46,536 nucleotides of DNA from Candidatus Methylacidiphilales bacterium (GTDB lineage: Bacteria; Verrucomicrobiota; Verrucomicrobiia; Methylacidiphilales; CAZTYG01), in the NCBI GenBank assembly GCA_033875315.1, contig JANRJG010000029.1:1-46536 (forward strand), read 5' to 3'. Position 1 is the stretch's first letter; the number at the start of each line of letters is the position of its first letter. The position numbers and the translations under genes are program-made. Shown one piece after another: positions 8,671 through 17,488 of the stretch. The notes beneath the pieces are model-generated. The model saw only the letters and a program-made list of their open reading frames with translations. It ran no database searches and was not told the DNA's origin.

Positions 8671-9930
8671 TTAGGAAGCGGTTGTTTGTTCGGCGGATTC
8701 GGCGGCGCTGCGGAGGGATTGGATGGTTTCGTCGTCCAGATCGGGCAGGGCGTCCTTGATGTCGGAGGCCTCGACGCTGAGGATGACATCGGCACCGGTG
8801 AAACCGGCCTGGATGAGTTTCTCGGCCAGGTCGACGGCGATGCCCAGCTGGGTGGCGAGTTTTTCCGCGGCGAGGTGTTTCTTTTCCTCGAAGCCGACGA
8901 CGTGGACCTCGTCCTTCTCGATGTCGATTTCCCAGCCGGTGAGCTTGCTGGTCAGGCGGGCGTTCTGGCCCCGGCGGCCGATGGCGAGGGAGAGGTTTTC
9001 CTCATCGACGAAGGCCTTGGCGCGCTTGGCGTCGTTGTCGATGATGAGGTTTTTGAGCTTGGCGGGTTTGAGGGCCTCGATGATGAGTTCCTTGATGTCG
9101 GGGGACCAGCGAAAGAGGTCGATCTTTTCGTTGTTGAGTTCGCGGACGATGTTTTTGACACGCGAGCCGCGCATGCCGACACAGGCCCCGACGGGGTCGA
9201 TTTTCTCGTCCTTGGACCAGACGGCGATCTTGGTGCGGTAGCCGGCTTCGCGGGCCATGCCCTTGATTTCGATGGAGCCGTCGTGGAGTTCGTTGACTTC
9301 CAGTTCGAAGAGGCGGCGGACGAAGTTGGGGTGGCTGCGGCTGAGGATGATCTGGGGGCCACGGGCGGCGCTGTCGACGGCCAGCACGAGGGCGCGGATG
9401 CGTTCGCCCGGGGTGTATTCTTCGGTGGGGACGCGTTCCTTGGAAGGGATGACAGCCTCGAACTTGCCGAGGTCGATGATGACATCGGAACGTTCGAAAC
9501 GGCGGACGACGCCGGCGACGATGTCGCCTTCACGGTCCTTGAACTCGTCGAAGATCATTGTCTTTTCGATCGAGCGGAGGTTCTGGTTGATGGTCTGCTT
9601 GAAGATCTGGGCGGCGATGCGGCCGAAGTCCTTGGGGGTGACTTCGATTTCGACCATTTCGCCGAGTTGGGCCATGATTTTCTGTTGGCGGGCTTTCTGC
9701 AGTCCGACTTCCTCGACGGGGTTGGTGACTTTTTCAACGACGCGGAGGGAGGCGAAGCACTTCATGACGCCGTTCTTGGGGTCGAAGCTGACGCGGAGGT
9801 CTTTGGCGGGGCCGAAGCTCTTGCGGGCGGCGGAGAGGAGGGCCTGTTCGATGGCCTCAAGCATGCGCTTGCGGTCGATACCCTTCTCTTTTTCCATGTA
9901 TTCCAAAACTGCAAGAAAATCCTGGCTCAT
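8671..9930 (-). CDS. nusA: Transcription termination/antitermination factor NusA
   Basis: A 419-residue RNA polymerase-associated factor affecting pausing, termination and antitermination. It has the N-terminal RNAP-binding domain (MSQDFLAVLEYMEKEKGIDR), an S1 domain (DIVAGVVRRFERSDVIIDLG), two KH domains (DPVGACVGMRGSRVKNIVRE and LAIGRRGQNARLTSKLTGW) and a short helical C-terminal region with one HhH-like repeat. ATG 9930 is preceded by GGAAGG at good spacing; the 25-residue upstream extension would run through the leader terminator and is rejected. It is first in nusA-infB-rbfA; rimP, usually directly upstream, is absent. A structured leader with a terminator precedes it. Confidence 0.96.
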   Translation of the reverse strand: MSQDFLAVLEYMEKEKGIDRKRMLEAIEQALLSAARKSFGPAKDLRVSFDPKNGVMKCFASLRVVEKVTNPVEEVGLQKARQQKIMAQLGEMVEIEVTPKDFGRIAAQIFKQTINQNLRSIEKTMIFDEFKDREGDIVAGVVRRFERSDVIIDLGKFEAVIPSKERVPTEEYTPGERIRALVLAVDSAARGPQIILSRSHPNFVRRLFELEVNELHDGSIEIKGMAREAGYRTKIAVWSKDEKIDPVGACVGMRGSRVKNIVRELNNEKIDLFRWSPDIKELIIEALKPAKLKNLIIDNDAKRAKAFVDEENLSLAIGRRGQNARLTSKLTGWEIDIEKDEVHVVGFEEKKHLAAEKLATQLGIAVDLAEKLIQAGFTGADVILSVEASDIKDALPDLDDETIQSLRSAAESAEQTTAS

Positions 9931-9957
9931 CTGTCGGTTCCTTCCCTTGTCTGTTCG

Positions 9958-10034
9958 ATTCAGGTGGAATCGGGGAAAAAAAAAGTGGAAACCTGGGGTT
10001 TCCACCTTTCCTCACTCGGAAATCCAACCTGAAT
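9958..10034 (-). promoter_or_regulatory. Structured nusA leader: long outer stem enclosing a terminator
   Basis: Read as nusA-strand RNA, ATTCAGGTTGGATT (from plus 10,021-10,034) can pair with GATTCCACCTGAAT (plus 9,958-9,971): 14 positions with one mismatch and two wobbles, 8 of them continuous Watson-Crick. Inside lie a small TTTCC/GGAAA hairpin and a strong intrinsic terminator. GGATTTCC (plus 10,018-10,025) could instead pair with the terminator arm GGAAACC, an antiterminator option. No gene upstream on this strand needs terminating, so attenuation of the nusA operon is the natural reading. Confidence 0.6.
9976..10005 (-). terminator. Intrinsic terminator in the nusA leader
   Basis: On the minus strand GTGGAAACC-CCA-GGTTTCCAC forms a perfect 9-bp stem with a 3-base loop, followed at once by nine T residues. 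The end of the T run is 45 bases before the nusA ATG. On the plus strand the tail is weak, so it is oriented toward nusA. Confidence 0.8.
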
Positions 10035-10039
10035 TGAAA

Positions 10040-10067
10040 AAACTAGTTGAAAAAGAGAGTGGGTCAA
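10040..10067 (-). promoter_or_regulatory. Possible nusA promoter
   Basis: On the minus strand TTGACC (plus 10,062-10,067) and TAGTTT (plus 10,040-10,045) are spaced by 16 bases. The -35 is good, the -10 is poor. If used, transcription would start near 10,033, almost exactly at the foot of the leader structure. The same TTGACC also forms half of a GGGTCAA-N8-TTGACCC dyad (10,061-10,082) just before lpxI. Confidence 0.3.
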
Positions 10068-10088
10068 GGCTTAGTTTGACCCCTTAGG

Positions 10089-10901
10089 ATGGCACCACTG
10101 GGGATCATTGCCGGCAAGGGATTGTATCCCGAGCTGTTGCTGGAAGAGGCCCGAGCGGCCGGGGAGAGCCGTATCTGCATGGCGGCCTTCGAGGGGGAGA
10201 CCGATCCGGCCCTGGCGGCCCGGGCCGATGTGTGTGCGTGGATGCGGGTGGGGCAACTGGGGCGTTTGCTGGATTTTTTCAAACAGGAAGGGGTGGAACG
10301 GGCCGTCATGGCGGGTCAGATCACGCCCGGACGGTTGTTCGATCTGCGACCGGATTTCAAGGCTTTGTGGTTGTTGGCGCGGCTGAAGGAGCGGAATGCG
10401 GAAACGCTTTTTGGTGCGGTGGCGGGGGCGTTGGCCGGGGTGGGGGTGGAATTGTTGCCGGCGACCACGCACTTGGAGCGCTATCTGGCACCAGCCGGGC
10501 ACGTGGCCGGCCCGAAGCCGCACCGCCGTCTCCGGGAAGAGATCGCGTTTGGATGGCCCAAGCTCAAAAAAGTGGCGGCGATGGACATCGGCCAGTGCTT
10601 GCTGGTGCACCGTGGAACGGTATTGGCTGTGGAGGGTTATGATGGCACCAACGCCACCATCCGGAGGGGTGGAGCCCTGGCCGCGGGGGCGACGTTGCTC
10701 AAAGTATCAAAGCCGGGGCAGGACATGCGCTTCGACGTGCCGGTCATCGGCCCGGATACGGTGCGGGTGGCGGCGGAGTCGCGGTTGGGGGCGATTGTGG
10801 TCGAGGCCGGAAAAACACTCATGCTTGGGCTCGACGAGATCGAAAGTCTGGCCCAGAAAGAGCATGTGACTATTTTTGCCGTGGATACGGAGGGAGCATG
10901 A
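10089..10901 (+). CDS. lpxI: UDP-2,3-diacylglucosamine pyrophosphatase LpxI
   Basis: A 270-residue protein of the DUF1009/LpxI family, which hydrolyses UDP-2,3-diacylglucosamine to lipid X at the cytoplasmic membrane, replacing LpxH in many bacteria. Family blocks seen are GIIAGKGLYPELLLEEAR at the N-terminus, AVMAGQITP, MDIGQCLLVHRGTVLAVEGYDGT, and KVSKPGQDMRFDVPVIGPDT. The gene opens a three-gene unit (lpxI, oxidoreductase, lpxB) with ATGA overlaps, placing it directly before LpxB, the next enzyme in lipid A synthesis. Its start lies 158 bp from divergent nusA. Confidence 0.92.
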   Translation: MAPLGIIAGKGLYPELLLEEARAAGESRICMAAFEGETDPALAARADVCAWMRVGQLGRLLDFFKQEGVERAVMAGQITPGRLFDLRPDFKALWLLARLKERNAETLFGAVAGALAGVGVELLPATTHLERYLAPAGHVAGPKPHRRLREEIAFGWPKLKKVAAMDIGQCLLVHRGTVLAVEGYDGTNATIRRGGALAAGATLLKVSKPGQDMRFDVPVIGPDTVRVAAESRLGAIVVEAGKTLMLGLDEIESLAQKEHVTIFAVDTEGA

Positions 10902-11830
10902 CGCCGGTGCGGGTAGGTGTGGTCGGAGTGGGCCATATGGGCCGGGAACACGCCCGGATATACGCCAAGCTGCCCTCGGCCGCCCTGGCCGGGGTGTATG
11001 ATAACGACAAAGGCACGGCCCGGAAGATCGCGCAGCAGCACCAGTGCCGGGTTTTCGATTCCCTGGTCGACATGCTGGATGCAGTGGATGCGGTTTCGAT
11101 TGCCACACCCACGTCATCGCATTTCGAGACGGCCAAGCTTTTCCTGGGCGCGGGCAAGAATGTTCTGGTGGAGAAACCGATCACCCATACCACCGCGGAA
11201 GCATCGGAACTGGTGCAAATGGCCGACCGGTACCGGCTGGTTCTGCAAGTCGGGCACATCGAGCGATTCAACCCGGTGTTGCAGGCCCTGGAGGAACGGC
11301 TGACCCGGCCCCGGTTCATCGAGTCCCACCGCCTTTCCCCCTACCCGGGTCGCAGCACGGACATCGGGGTGGTGATGGACCTGATGATCCACGATCTGGA
11401 GATCATCCTGCATTTGGTGCGGTCGCCGGTGGTCTCGGTCGATGCGGTGGGGGTGCCGGTCTTGAGTTCGGCGGAAGACATCGCCAACGCGCGCATCCGC
11501 TTCGAGAACGGATGTGTGGCCAACATCACCACCTCACGAATCAGTCCCGAGAAGATGCGCAAGATCCGGGTTTTCCAGGACGACGCCTACCTCTCGCTTG
11601 ACTACATGAAGCAGGAGGGGCTGATCTACCGGCGCGAAAACGGGCAGATCACCCGGGACAATATCCCGGTGTTCAAGGACGAGCCCTTGAAACGGCAGCT
11701 GGATTCCTTCCTGCGTTGCGTGGCCGAGAAGGGCCAGCCGGTGGTCTCGGGCAACCACGCCACGGCGGCCTTGAGCCTGGCTTCGCGCATTTGTGCCCAA
11801 ATCGCCGAATTCCAACCGCCCCGCCCATGA
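10898..11830 (+). CDS. Gfo/Idh/MocA-family oxidoreductase, GnnA-like, in the lipid A operon
   Basis: A 310-residue NAD(P)-dependent oxidoreductase. It has an N-terminal Rossmann fold (GVVGVGHMGREHARIY), the family lysine motif VEKPI, VGHIERFNPV, and the C-terminal alpha/beta domain starting near the DLMIHDLEI motif. The VGHIERFNP stretch and the location between lpxI and lpxB match the GnnA group, which oxidises UDP-GlcNAc at C3 so that GnnB can aminate it, giving 2,3-diamino sugar lipid A. That role is an inference: no GnnB aminotransferase is in the window. ATGA overlaps at both ends indicate tight coupling to lipid A synthesis. Confidence 0.85.
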   Translation: MTPVRVGVVGVGHMGREHARIYAKLPSAALAGVYDNDKGTARKIAQQHQCRVFDSLVDMLDAVDAVSIATPTSSHFETAKLFLGAGKNVLVEKPITHTTAEASELVQMADRYRLVLQVGHIERFNPVLQALEERLTRPRFIESHRLSPYPGRSTDIGVVMDLMIHDLEIILHLVRSPVVSVDAVGVPVLSSAEDIANARIRFENGCVANITTSRISPEKMRKIRVFQDDAYLSLDYMKQEGLIYRRENGQITRDNIPVFKDEPLKRQLDSFLRCVAEKGQPVVSGNHATAALSLASRICAQIAEFQPPRP

Positions 11831-13008
11831 GTGCCGATCCCACTGGACCGGCCACGCCCGGGCCGGAAATATTCGTGGTGGCGGGCGAGGCCAGCGGGGA
11901 CCGGCACGCGGCCGAGTTGCTGCGGGAGTTGCGCAAGCTTTACCCAACAGCCCGATTCACCGGGGTCGGGGGGCGCCACCTCAAGGCGGCCGGGCAGGAG
12001 CAATTGTTCGACCTGGCGGTGCATGCGGTGGTGGGTTTGACCGATGTGTTGTGGAACTACCGGAAATTCCGGGGTTTTTTCCGTCGTTTGGAGGAAGAAT
12101 TGGTGCGGCGACAGCCGGCGGCACTGGTCCTGGTGGATTTTCCGGGGTTCAACCTGCGTCTGGCGGCGGCATTGCGTCGCCGGTTGCCGGAGACCAAGTT
12201 CATCTACTTCATCAGCCCGCAGGTCTGGGCCTGGAAGTCGGCAAGGGCCGACGACATGGCCCGGGTGCTGGACCATTTGTTGGTGATTTTTTCTTTCGAG
12301 AAGGAGTGGTTTGCCAAGCGCCGTCCCGACCTGCCCGTGACCTGGGTGGGCCACCCGATTGTCGACCGCTGGGCTGTGGATGAGACCCATCTGGACGAAG
12401 AGGAAGCGGCGGAACGCATCGTGTTGTTGCCGGGGAGCCGACGCCGGGAGATCGACCAGCACCTGACGATCCTCCTGGGTGCGGTGCGGATCATCAGTGC
12501 GCGGCGACCGGGGGTGAAGTTCAGTGTGCTGGCCTCCGACCCGGAGCGGCGGGCCCAGATCGAGAAAGTCATCCGGCGGGAGCGGGCGGAGAGCCTTGGG
12601 TTGGACATCCGCATGGGATATCAATTGACCCATCTGGCCCGTTCTTCACTGGCACTGGTGGCCTCGGGAACGGCGACGTTGGAATGCGCGGCGGCGGGCC
12701 TGCCCATGATCATCCTTTACCGGGTCAATCCCGTGACATTCTGGGTCGGGCGAAAATTGGTCAAGCTGCCCTACATCGGCATGGTCAATGTCATTGCCGG
12801 GGAGAAAGTGGTCCCGGAGTTTCTCCAAGACCTGGCCACACCGGAGGGACTGGCCGAGGCCTCGCTCGCGCTGTTGGACCATCCGCCCACGTTGGAGAAG
12901 ATGCGCGAGCGACTGGCCAAGGTGCGGAAGACACTGGGAGAACCCGGGGTCAATGAACGGGCCGCGCGGGCCATCCGTCAGGTGATCGAAGAACCGCGCA
13001 AGGCTTGA
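11827..13008 (+). CDS. lpxB: Lipid-A-disaccharide synthase LpxB
   Basis: A 393-residue GT19 glycosyltransferase that joins lipid X to UDP-2,3-diacylglucosamine, forming the lipid A disaccharide. Signatures are VVAGEASGDRHAAELLRELR at the N-terminus, FTGVGGRHLKAAG, DFPGFNLRLA, YFISPQVWAWK, WVGHPIVD, LLPGSRRREI, and ASGTATLECAAAGLPMIILYR in the C-terminal UDP-binding half. The ATG 11,827 overlaps the previous stop; a longer frame upstream lies inside the oxidoreductase gene and is rejected. It ends the lpx unit. The convergent gene ispA follows after 136 bp, with no obvious terminator between. Confidence 0.95.
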   Translation: MSADPTGPATPGPEIFVVAGEASGDRHAAELLRELRKLYPTARFTGVGGRHLKAAGQEQLFDLAVHAVVGLTDVLWNYRKFRGFFRRLEEELVRRQPAALVLVDFPGFNLRLAAALRRRLPETKFIYFISPQVWAWKSARADDMARVLDHLLVIFSFEKEWFAKRRPDLPVTWVGHPIVDRWAVDETHLDEEEAAERIVLLPGSRRREIDQHLTILLGAVRIISARRPGVKFSVLASDPERRAQIEKVIRRERAESLGLDIRMGYQLTHLARSSLALVASGTATLECAAAGLPMIILYRVNPVTFWVGRKLVKLPYIGMVNVIAGEKVVPEFLQDLATPEGLAEASLALLDHPPTLEKMRERLAKVRKTLGEPGVNERAARAIRQVIEEPRKA

Positions 13009-13144
13009 CCCGGGTCATTGGGTCGGCCTGCACCGGAAAATGTGGCTCCGTATGATGGTTTGGGAGCACGGCACCGTCCGAAGGTCAGGCGGTGCAGAAT
13101 CCGGCGCAACATGGCAGGTCTCTCCGGGCGCGGGGCGACCGGGA

Positions 13145-14026
13145 TCAGTTTTCCCGGGCCAGCATGATGTCGGAGATCGCGAGGAGGATTTCTGCTTTTT
13201 TTCCGAAGGGATTGAGGCTGTTGCGGGCCAATTTGGTCAGGCGGGTGGCTTCCTGGCGGGCTTTTTCCATGCCGAGAAGGGATGGGTAGGTGGCCTTTTC
13301 CGCGGCCAGATCCTTGCCCGCGCTCTTGCCGAGTTGTTCGCTGGTCTGGGTGATGTCGAGGATATCGTCAACCACTTGAAAGGCCAGGCCGAGGGCCTGG
13401 CCGAAGCGGGTGATGGCGGCCAGCTGCGCGGAGGTGGCGTCGGCCGACATGGCTCCGAGTCGGAGGGAAGAAGCGATGAGCGCGGCGGTCTTGCAGCGGT
13501 GGATGTAGGCCAGTTCCGCGGCGGAGATTTTTTTTCCCTCGCACTCCAGATCGACGACCTGGCCGGCGATCAGTGCGCGGCTGCCGGAGGCCCGGGCGAT
13601 TTCCTGGATGACATCGGCGGTCTTGTAACGTTTCCATCCGGGGACACGGGAAGCCAGTTCGAAAGCGTGGGTCAGCAGGGCATCGCCGGCGAGCACGGCA
13701 ATGCCTTCGCCGTAGACCTTGTGCGAGGTGGGTTTGCCCCGGCGCAGGTCGTCGTCGTCCATGCAGGGCAGGTCGTCGTGGACGAGCGAGTAGGTGTGGA
13801 TGCATTCGACCGCGCAGGCCAGGGGCATGGCATCGGCGATTTTGCCGCCGAGGGTTTCCGCGGCGGCCAGGACGAGGATGGGGCGGAGTCGTTTGCCGCC
13901 GGCAAAGAGACTGTAGCGCATGGCGCCATGGATGGTGGCGGGTTTGGTGTCGGCCGGAGGCAGGGCACGGTTGAGGGCTTTTTCGAAACGTTCCTGACGC
14001 GACTTCCAGTACTTATTGATGTCCAC
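13145..14026 (-). CDS. ispA: Polyprenyl (farnesyl/geranylgeranyl) diphosphate synthase
   Basis: A 293-residue trans-isoprenyl diphosphate synthase of the short-chain class. Both aspartate-rich motifs are present: the first DDLPCMDDDDLRRGKPTSH (residues 84-102) and the second FQVVDDILDIT (about 215-225); GGKRLRPIL binds isopentenyl diphosphate. It condenses IPP with allylic diphosphates to make C15 or C20 chains for quinones and cell-wall carriers. The GTG at 14,026 is chosen because GAGAGGA stands nine bases before it; a TTG at 14,044 overlaps that ribosome-binding site. Product chain length cannot be fixed by eye. It is monocistronic and divergent from the secreted protein gene. Confidence 0.9.
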   Translation of the reverse strand: MDINKYWKSRQERFEKALNRALPPADTKPATIHGAMRYSLFAGGKRLRPILVLAAAETLGGKIADAMPLACAVECIHTYSLVHDDLPCMDDDDLRRGKPTSHKVYGEGIAVLAGDALLTHAFELASRVPGWKRYKTADVIQEIARASGSRALIAGQVVDLECEGKKISAAELAYIHRCKTAALIASSLRLGAMSADATSAQLAAITRFGQALGLAFQVVDDILDITQTSEQLGKSAGKDLAAEKATYPSLLGMEKARQEATRLTKLARNSLNPFGKKAEILLAISDIMLAREN

Positions 14027-14103
14027 GGGGTCGAATCCTCTCAACGCCCTCCACGGCTGGCAAGCCTTCTTGTCAGTTGGATCTCGGGGGGTAGGGTGAG
14101 TGG

Positions 14104-15417
14104 ATGCGTCGAATCGTCCTCTGCGCCTGCTTTATGGCCGCTGGTGGCGGGCTGTTTGCGGCGAACCCCGCCGTGGCCAAACCTGCTCCGGGGCGTGCGG
14201 TGGTGCCGGTGGTGCGGCACGAGAGCAGCGTGGCTCCCTTGGTGGTGGTGGCGCCTGATTCGGGGGATGCCCGGCGGGCGCTGGCTTACGCAGAAGAGGC
14301 TTGGCGGATTTTCGCCACGACATTGCAGGTGAAAGCACCCCCGGCCGAGACCCGCATCGTGCTGCAGTGGGTGGTGGTCAAGGAACCGGCGGCCCTGCCA
14401 TCGGAGTTTCCCGTGCGCCTGGCTTTGGCCGGGAAGCGGAAGGACTTTATCATTGAATGGTTTGGAGACGCCTCACAGGCACGCGAGCCGGTGGTGCGCA
14501 GTGTGATGGGGGCGTGCCTTCAGGCTCTGGCTTGGGACGGACAAATGCCAGCGCCGGGTGGGTCGATCGCCCACGCGCCCTTCTGGATGTCGGAGGGCTT
14601 GGTGCAACGCCTGCTGGACCGCCGGATCGAGGACACAGCCCAGATCATCCACCGGCTGGAGCGGGCGAAGGCACTGCCCAAACTGGAGGAAATCCAGGGC
14701 TGGGAAGATGCAGGGGAACTGCGCCAGGAAAAGCTCATCCGGCGTGCGGTAACGAACTGGTTGTTCCGTCAAGCGACGGGGAGTCCGGTGGAGGCCGAAT
14801 CGCTCAAGCTTTGGTGGCAGTCGCAACGGGACAATTCATCGCCGCGCTATTGGGATGATTCCGGGCAGAGCGAGGGTTGGTGGCACCGGGTGGCCGAGGT
14901 GAGGGGGCCGGTGGGCCTGCCCGTGTTGTCGTGGGAACAAACGGCGAATCATGTCCGGGAAGCGCTGCATTTTTCCGCCAGGTTGAAAGGGGAGAAAGAA
15001 AGCCGCTTGCTGAGCATACTCGATCTTCCGGAAGCGCCCTCGGATCTGGAAAATCCCGCGGTGGTGCAGGAGGTTGTGAAGAAACTGGTCGATGTGGAAA
15101 GCCGGGCCCATTGGTTGTGGCCCTATGTTCTGGAGAAATACCGTGCCGCCCTCGATTCCTGGAGCGCAGGGCGTTACGTCGTTTACCGGCAGCAAGTCGA
15201 CCAGGCGCTGGTGATCCAGGGCCGGATGGACGGACTGGTCAAGCGTTCGGAGGATTACCTGGATTGGTTCACCGTCAACTACCCTCTCCAAGTGCCCGAC
15301 CCGGAGTGGGAGGACTACCGGCGGTTGGCGGTGGAAATGGAATCCGCCCGGGCGCCCTTCCAGGGCACAAGACCCGGACCGGCGGGGATCATCGAGCCGG
15401 TTGGGAAACGACGATAA
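14104..15417 (+). CDS. Secreted protein of unknown function, possible inactive gluzincin-like peptidase
   Basis: A 437-residue protein with an N-terminal signal peptide (positive MRR, hydrophobic to about residue 20, small residues at 19-25). I recognise no family firmly. Residues 130-168 resemble the MA-type metallopeptidase layout, where an HExxH helix is followed by P-x-W-x-x-E-G: here APFWMSEGLVQRLLD is kept but the helix VVRSVMGACLQAL has no HExxH. It may be a pseudo-peptidase or just a structural look-alike. The C-terminal third is helical and charged, around the EVVKKLVDVESRAHWLWPY and DYLDWFTVNYP segments. A ribosome-binding site (AGGGTGAG) precedes ATG. The first 78 bp upstream are shared with divergent ispA. 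Confidence 0.75.
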   Translation: MRRIVLCACFMAAGGGLFAANPAVAKPAPGRAVVPVVRHESSVAPLVVVAPDSGDARRALAYAEEAWRIFATTLQVKAPPAETRIVLQWVVVKEPAALPSEFPVRLALAGKRKDFIIEWFGDASQAREPVVRSVMGACLQALAWDGQMPAPGGSIAHAPFWMSEGLVQRLLDRRIEDTAQIIHRLERAKALPKLEEIQGWEDAGELRQEKLIRRAVTNWLFRQATGSPVEAESLKLWWQSQRDNSSPRYWDDSGQSEGWWHRVAEVRGPVGLPVLSWEQTANHVREALHFSARLKGEKESRLLSILDLPEAPSDLENPAVVQEVVKKLVDVESRAHWLWPYVLEKYRAALDSWSAGRYVVYRQQVDQALVIQGRMDGLVKRSEDYLDWFTVNYPLQVPDPEWEDYRRLAVEMESARAPFQGTRPGPAGIIEPVGKRR

Positions 15418-15506
15418 CCCGGTTGTTTTCCTTTTGGGCTGGGCGTGGTCCTGTTCGCCCCATGAGCGTGGCCTGACAACAGGTGCTCAGACAACTTGAT
15501 ATGGGT

Positions 15507-16763
15507 TCAAGCAGCCTTCTGGTTGTCCTTGCGCGTCAGGAGGGGCGGGCGTTTGCCCTCGATGGTGGCCCGGGTCATGGTGACGGAGGCGATGTCGTTG
15601 CGGGAGGGCAGTTCGAACATGAGGTCGCGCATGACCGTTTCCAGGATCGAGCGGAGGGCGCGCGCACCGGTGCCGCGCCGGCGTGCGGCCTCGGCCAGGG
15701 CCCGCAGCGCGTCCTTGGTGAAGACCAGTTCCACGCCGTCGATGCCGAGTAGTTTGGCGTATTGCTTGGTGAGGGCATTGCGCGGGTCCTTGAGCACGGA
15801 GACCAGTTCGTTTTCGGTCAGTTCCCCCAGGGTGGCCAGCACGGGCAGGCGGCCGATGAATTCCGGGATCATGCCGAAGCGCAGAAGGTCCTCGGGCTCG
15901 ACGTGGGCCAGGGCATCCGCGGCGGTGGCCTCGGTGGCGGCGTGGCCGAAGCCCATGCTGCTCCCGCCCCGGCGGCGGTGGACGATGGCGTCCAGGCCGA
16001 CAAAGGCCCCGCCGCAGATGAAGAGAATGTTCTCGGTGTTGACCTGGACGTACTCCTGTTGGGGGTGCTTGCGCCCGCCCTGGGGGGGGACGTTGCAGAC
16101 CGTGCCCTCCAGAATCTTGAGCAGAGCCTGTTGCACACCCTCGCCGGAAACATCCCGGGTGATGGAAACGTTCTCTGTTTTGCGTCCGATTTTGTCGATT
16201 TCGTCGATATAAATGATGCCGCGTTCGGCCCGTTTGACGTCGTAGTCCGCATTCTGGAGCAGGCGCAGGATGATCGTTTCCACATCCTCGCCCACGTAGC
16301 CGGCCTCGGTCAGGGTGGTGGCGTCGGCGATGCAGAAGGGGACGTCAAGGATGCGGGCGAGGGTTTTGGCCAGGAGGGTCTTGCCCGAGCCGGTGGGACC
16401 GATGAGGAGGATGTTGCTTTTCTCGATTTCAACGTCGGCGAATGGCCCGGGAAGGGCGAGTTCGGTTCCCTTGTGCAGGATGCGTTTGAAATGGTTGTGC
16501 ACCGCGACGGACAGGGTGCGTTTGGCCCCGTCCTGGCCGATCACGTATTTGTCCAACTCGTGCAGGATGGAGGCGGGTTTGGGGACCTTGAGCGATTTGG
16601 TCGGCGGGGCATCGCCTTCGCCGAGTTCTTTTTCAAGGATATTGCGGCAGACATGGACACAACTGTCGCAGATGTACACGCCGGGGCCGGCGATGAGTTT
16701 GCGCACCTCGGCATGGCTCTTCCCGCAGAAAGAACACATGGTGAGGTTAGGCGTCCGGGCCAT
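15507..16763 (-). CDS. clpX: ATP-dependent Clp protease ATP-binding subunit ClpX
   Basis: A 418-residue AAA+ unfoldase that recognises tagged substrates and feeds them to ClpP. It has the N-terminal zinc-binding domain (CSFCGKSH with C10/C13 and CDSCVHVC with C32/C35), Walker [16 protein letters not shown], Walker [11 protein letters not shown], a pore loop around AGYVGEDVE, and sensor 2 [13 protein letters not shown]. Length and motifs are canonical. It is last in tig-clpP-clpX, 57 bp after clpP. Confidence 0.97.
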   Translation of the reverse strand: MARTPNLTMCSFCGKSHAEVRKLIAGPGVYICDSCVHVCRNILEKELGEGDAPPTKSLKVPKPASILHELDKYVIGQDGAKRTLSVAVHNHFKRILHKGTELALPGPFADVEIEKSNILLIGPTGSGKTLLAKTLARILDVPFCIADATTLTEAGYVGEDVETIILRLLQNADYDVKRAERGIIYIDEIDKIGRKTENVSITRDVSGEGVQQALLKILEGTVCNVPPQGGRKHPQQEYVQVNTENILFICGGAFVGLDAIVHRRRGGSSMGFGHAATEATAADALAHVEPEDLLRFGMIPEFIGRLPVLATLGELTENELVSVLKDPRNALTKQYAKLLGIDGVELVFTKDALRALAEAARRRGTGARALRSILETVMRDLMFELPSRNDIASVTMTRATIEGKRPPLLTRKDNQKAA

Positions 16764-16820
16764 GGGGTCATCCTAGCAGCAGGGGCCGGTCAAGACAAGG
16801 ACCAGCGGCCGGACTGGGGG

Positions 16821-17480
16821 TCAGGCGGGTTTGCCACCCTTGCGGGGGGAAACCACGTGGTCGATGATGCCGTAGGTCTTGGCGTCGTCGGGCGACATGA
16901 AGCGGTCGCGGTCGGTGTCTTTTTCAACCTGCGAGTACGACTGCCCGGTGTGGTCGGCCAGGATTTCGTTGAGTCGGCGTTTGGTGCGGAGGATTTCCTG
17001 GGCCTGGATGGAAATGTCGGTGGCCTGGCCCTGGGCACCGCCGAGGGGTTGGTGGATCATGATGCGGGCATTGGGGAGGGCGTAGCGCTTGCCCTTCGTT
17101 CCCGCGGCCAGCAAGACCGCTCCCATGCTGGCTGCCTGGCCCACGCAGAAGGTGGCGATGTCGCAGGTGACGTACTGCATGGTGTCGTAAATGGCCATGC
17201 CTGCGGTGACGTAACCCCCGGGGGAGTGGATGTAGATCTGGATGTCCTTTTTGGGATCCTGCATCTGCAGGAAGAGCAACTGGGCGGTGACGGCGTTGGC
17301 CACGAAATCGTCGATCGGCGTACCGATGAATATGACGCGGTCCTTGAGCAGGCGGGAGAAGACGTCCCAGGAGTGTTTTTCACGGCCGATTTCCTCCACG
17401 ACCTGGGGGACGATGTAGGGACCGGACACCGAGGTGAGGCGGGGGGCGTAGGCGCTGAGCAAACGGACGTCGGAAACCAT
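16821..17480 (-). CDS. clpP: ATP-dependent Clp protease proteolytic subunit ClpP
   Basis: A 219-residue serine peptidase forming the ClpP tetradecamer. The catalytic serine is in [11 protein letters not shown] (S119), the histidine in MIHQPLGG (H143), and the aspartate in the EKDTDRDRF segment (about 188). The hinge motif IYIHSPGG and the C-terminal [16 protein letters not shown] are canonical. The N-terminus before VPQVVEE is about 20 residues longer than many mature forms and is probably removed by self-processing. The start lies eight bases after the tig stop, so it is co-transcribed with tig and clpX. Confidence 0.97.
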   Translation of the reverse strand: MVSDVRLLSAYAPRLTSVSGPYIVPQVVEEIGREKHSWDVFSRLLKDRVIFIGTPIDDFVANAVTAQLLFLQMQDPKKDIQIYIHSPGGYVTAGMAIYDTMQYVTCDIATFCVGQAASMGAVLLAAGTKGKRYALPNARIMIHQPLGGAQGQATDISIQAQEILRTKRRLNEILADHTGQSYSQVEKDTDRDRFMSPDDAKTYGIIDHVVSPRKGGKPA

Positions 17481-17488
17481 GGGATAAA

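Noticed and set aside
7039-10032. 997-residue plus-strand open frame over infB and nusA
   Set aside because: It is antisense to two well-supported genes and is a Gly/Asp/Val-rich composition artefact of C-ending codons on the other strand.
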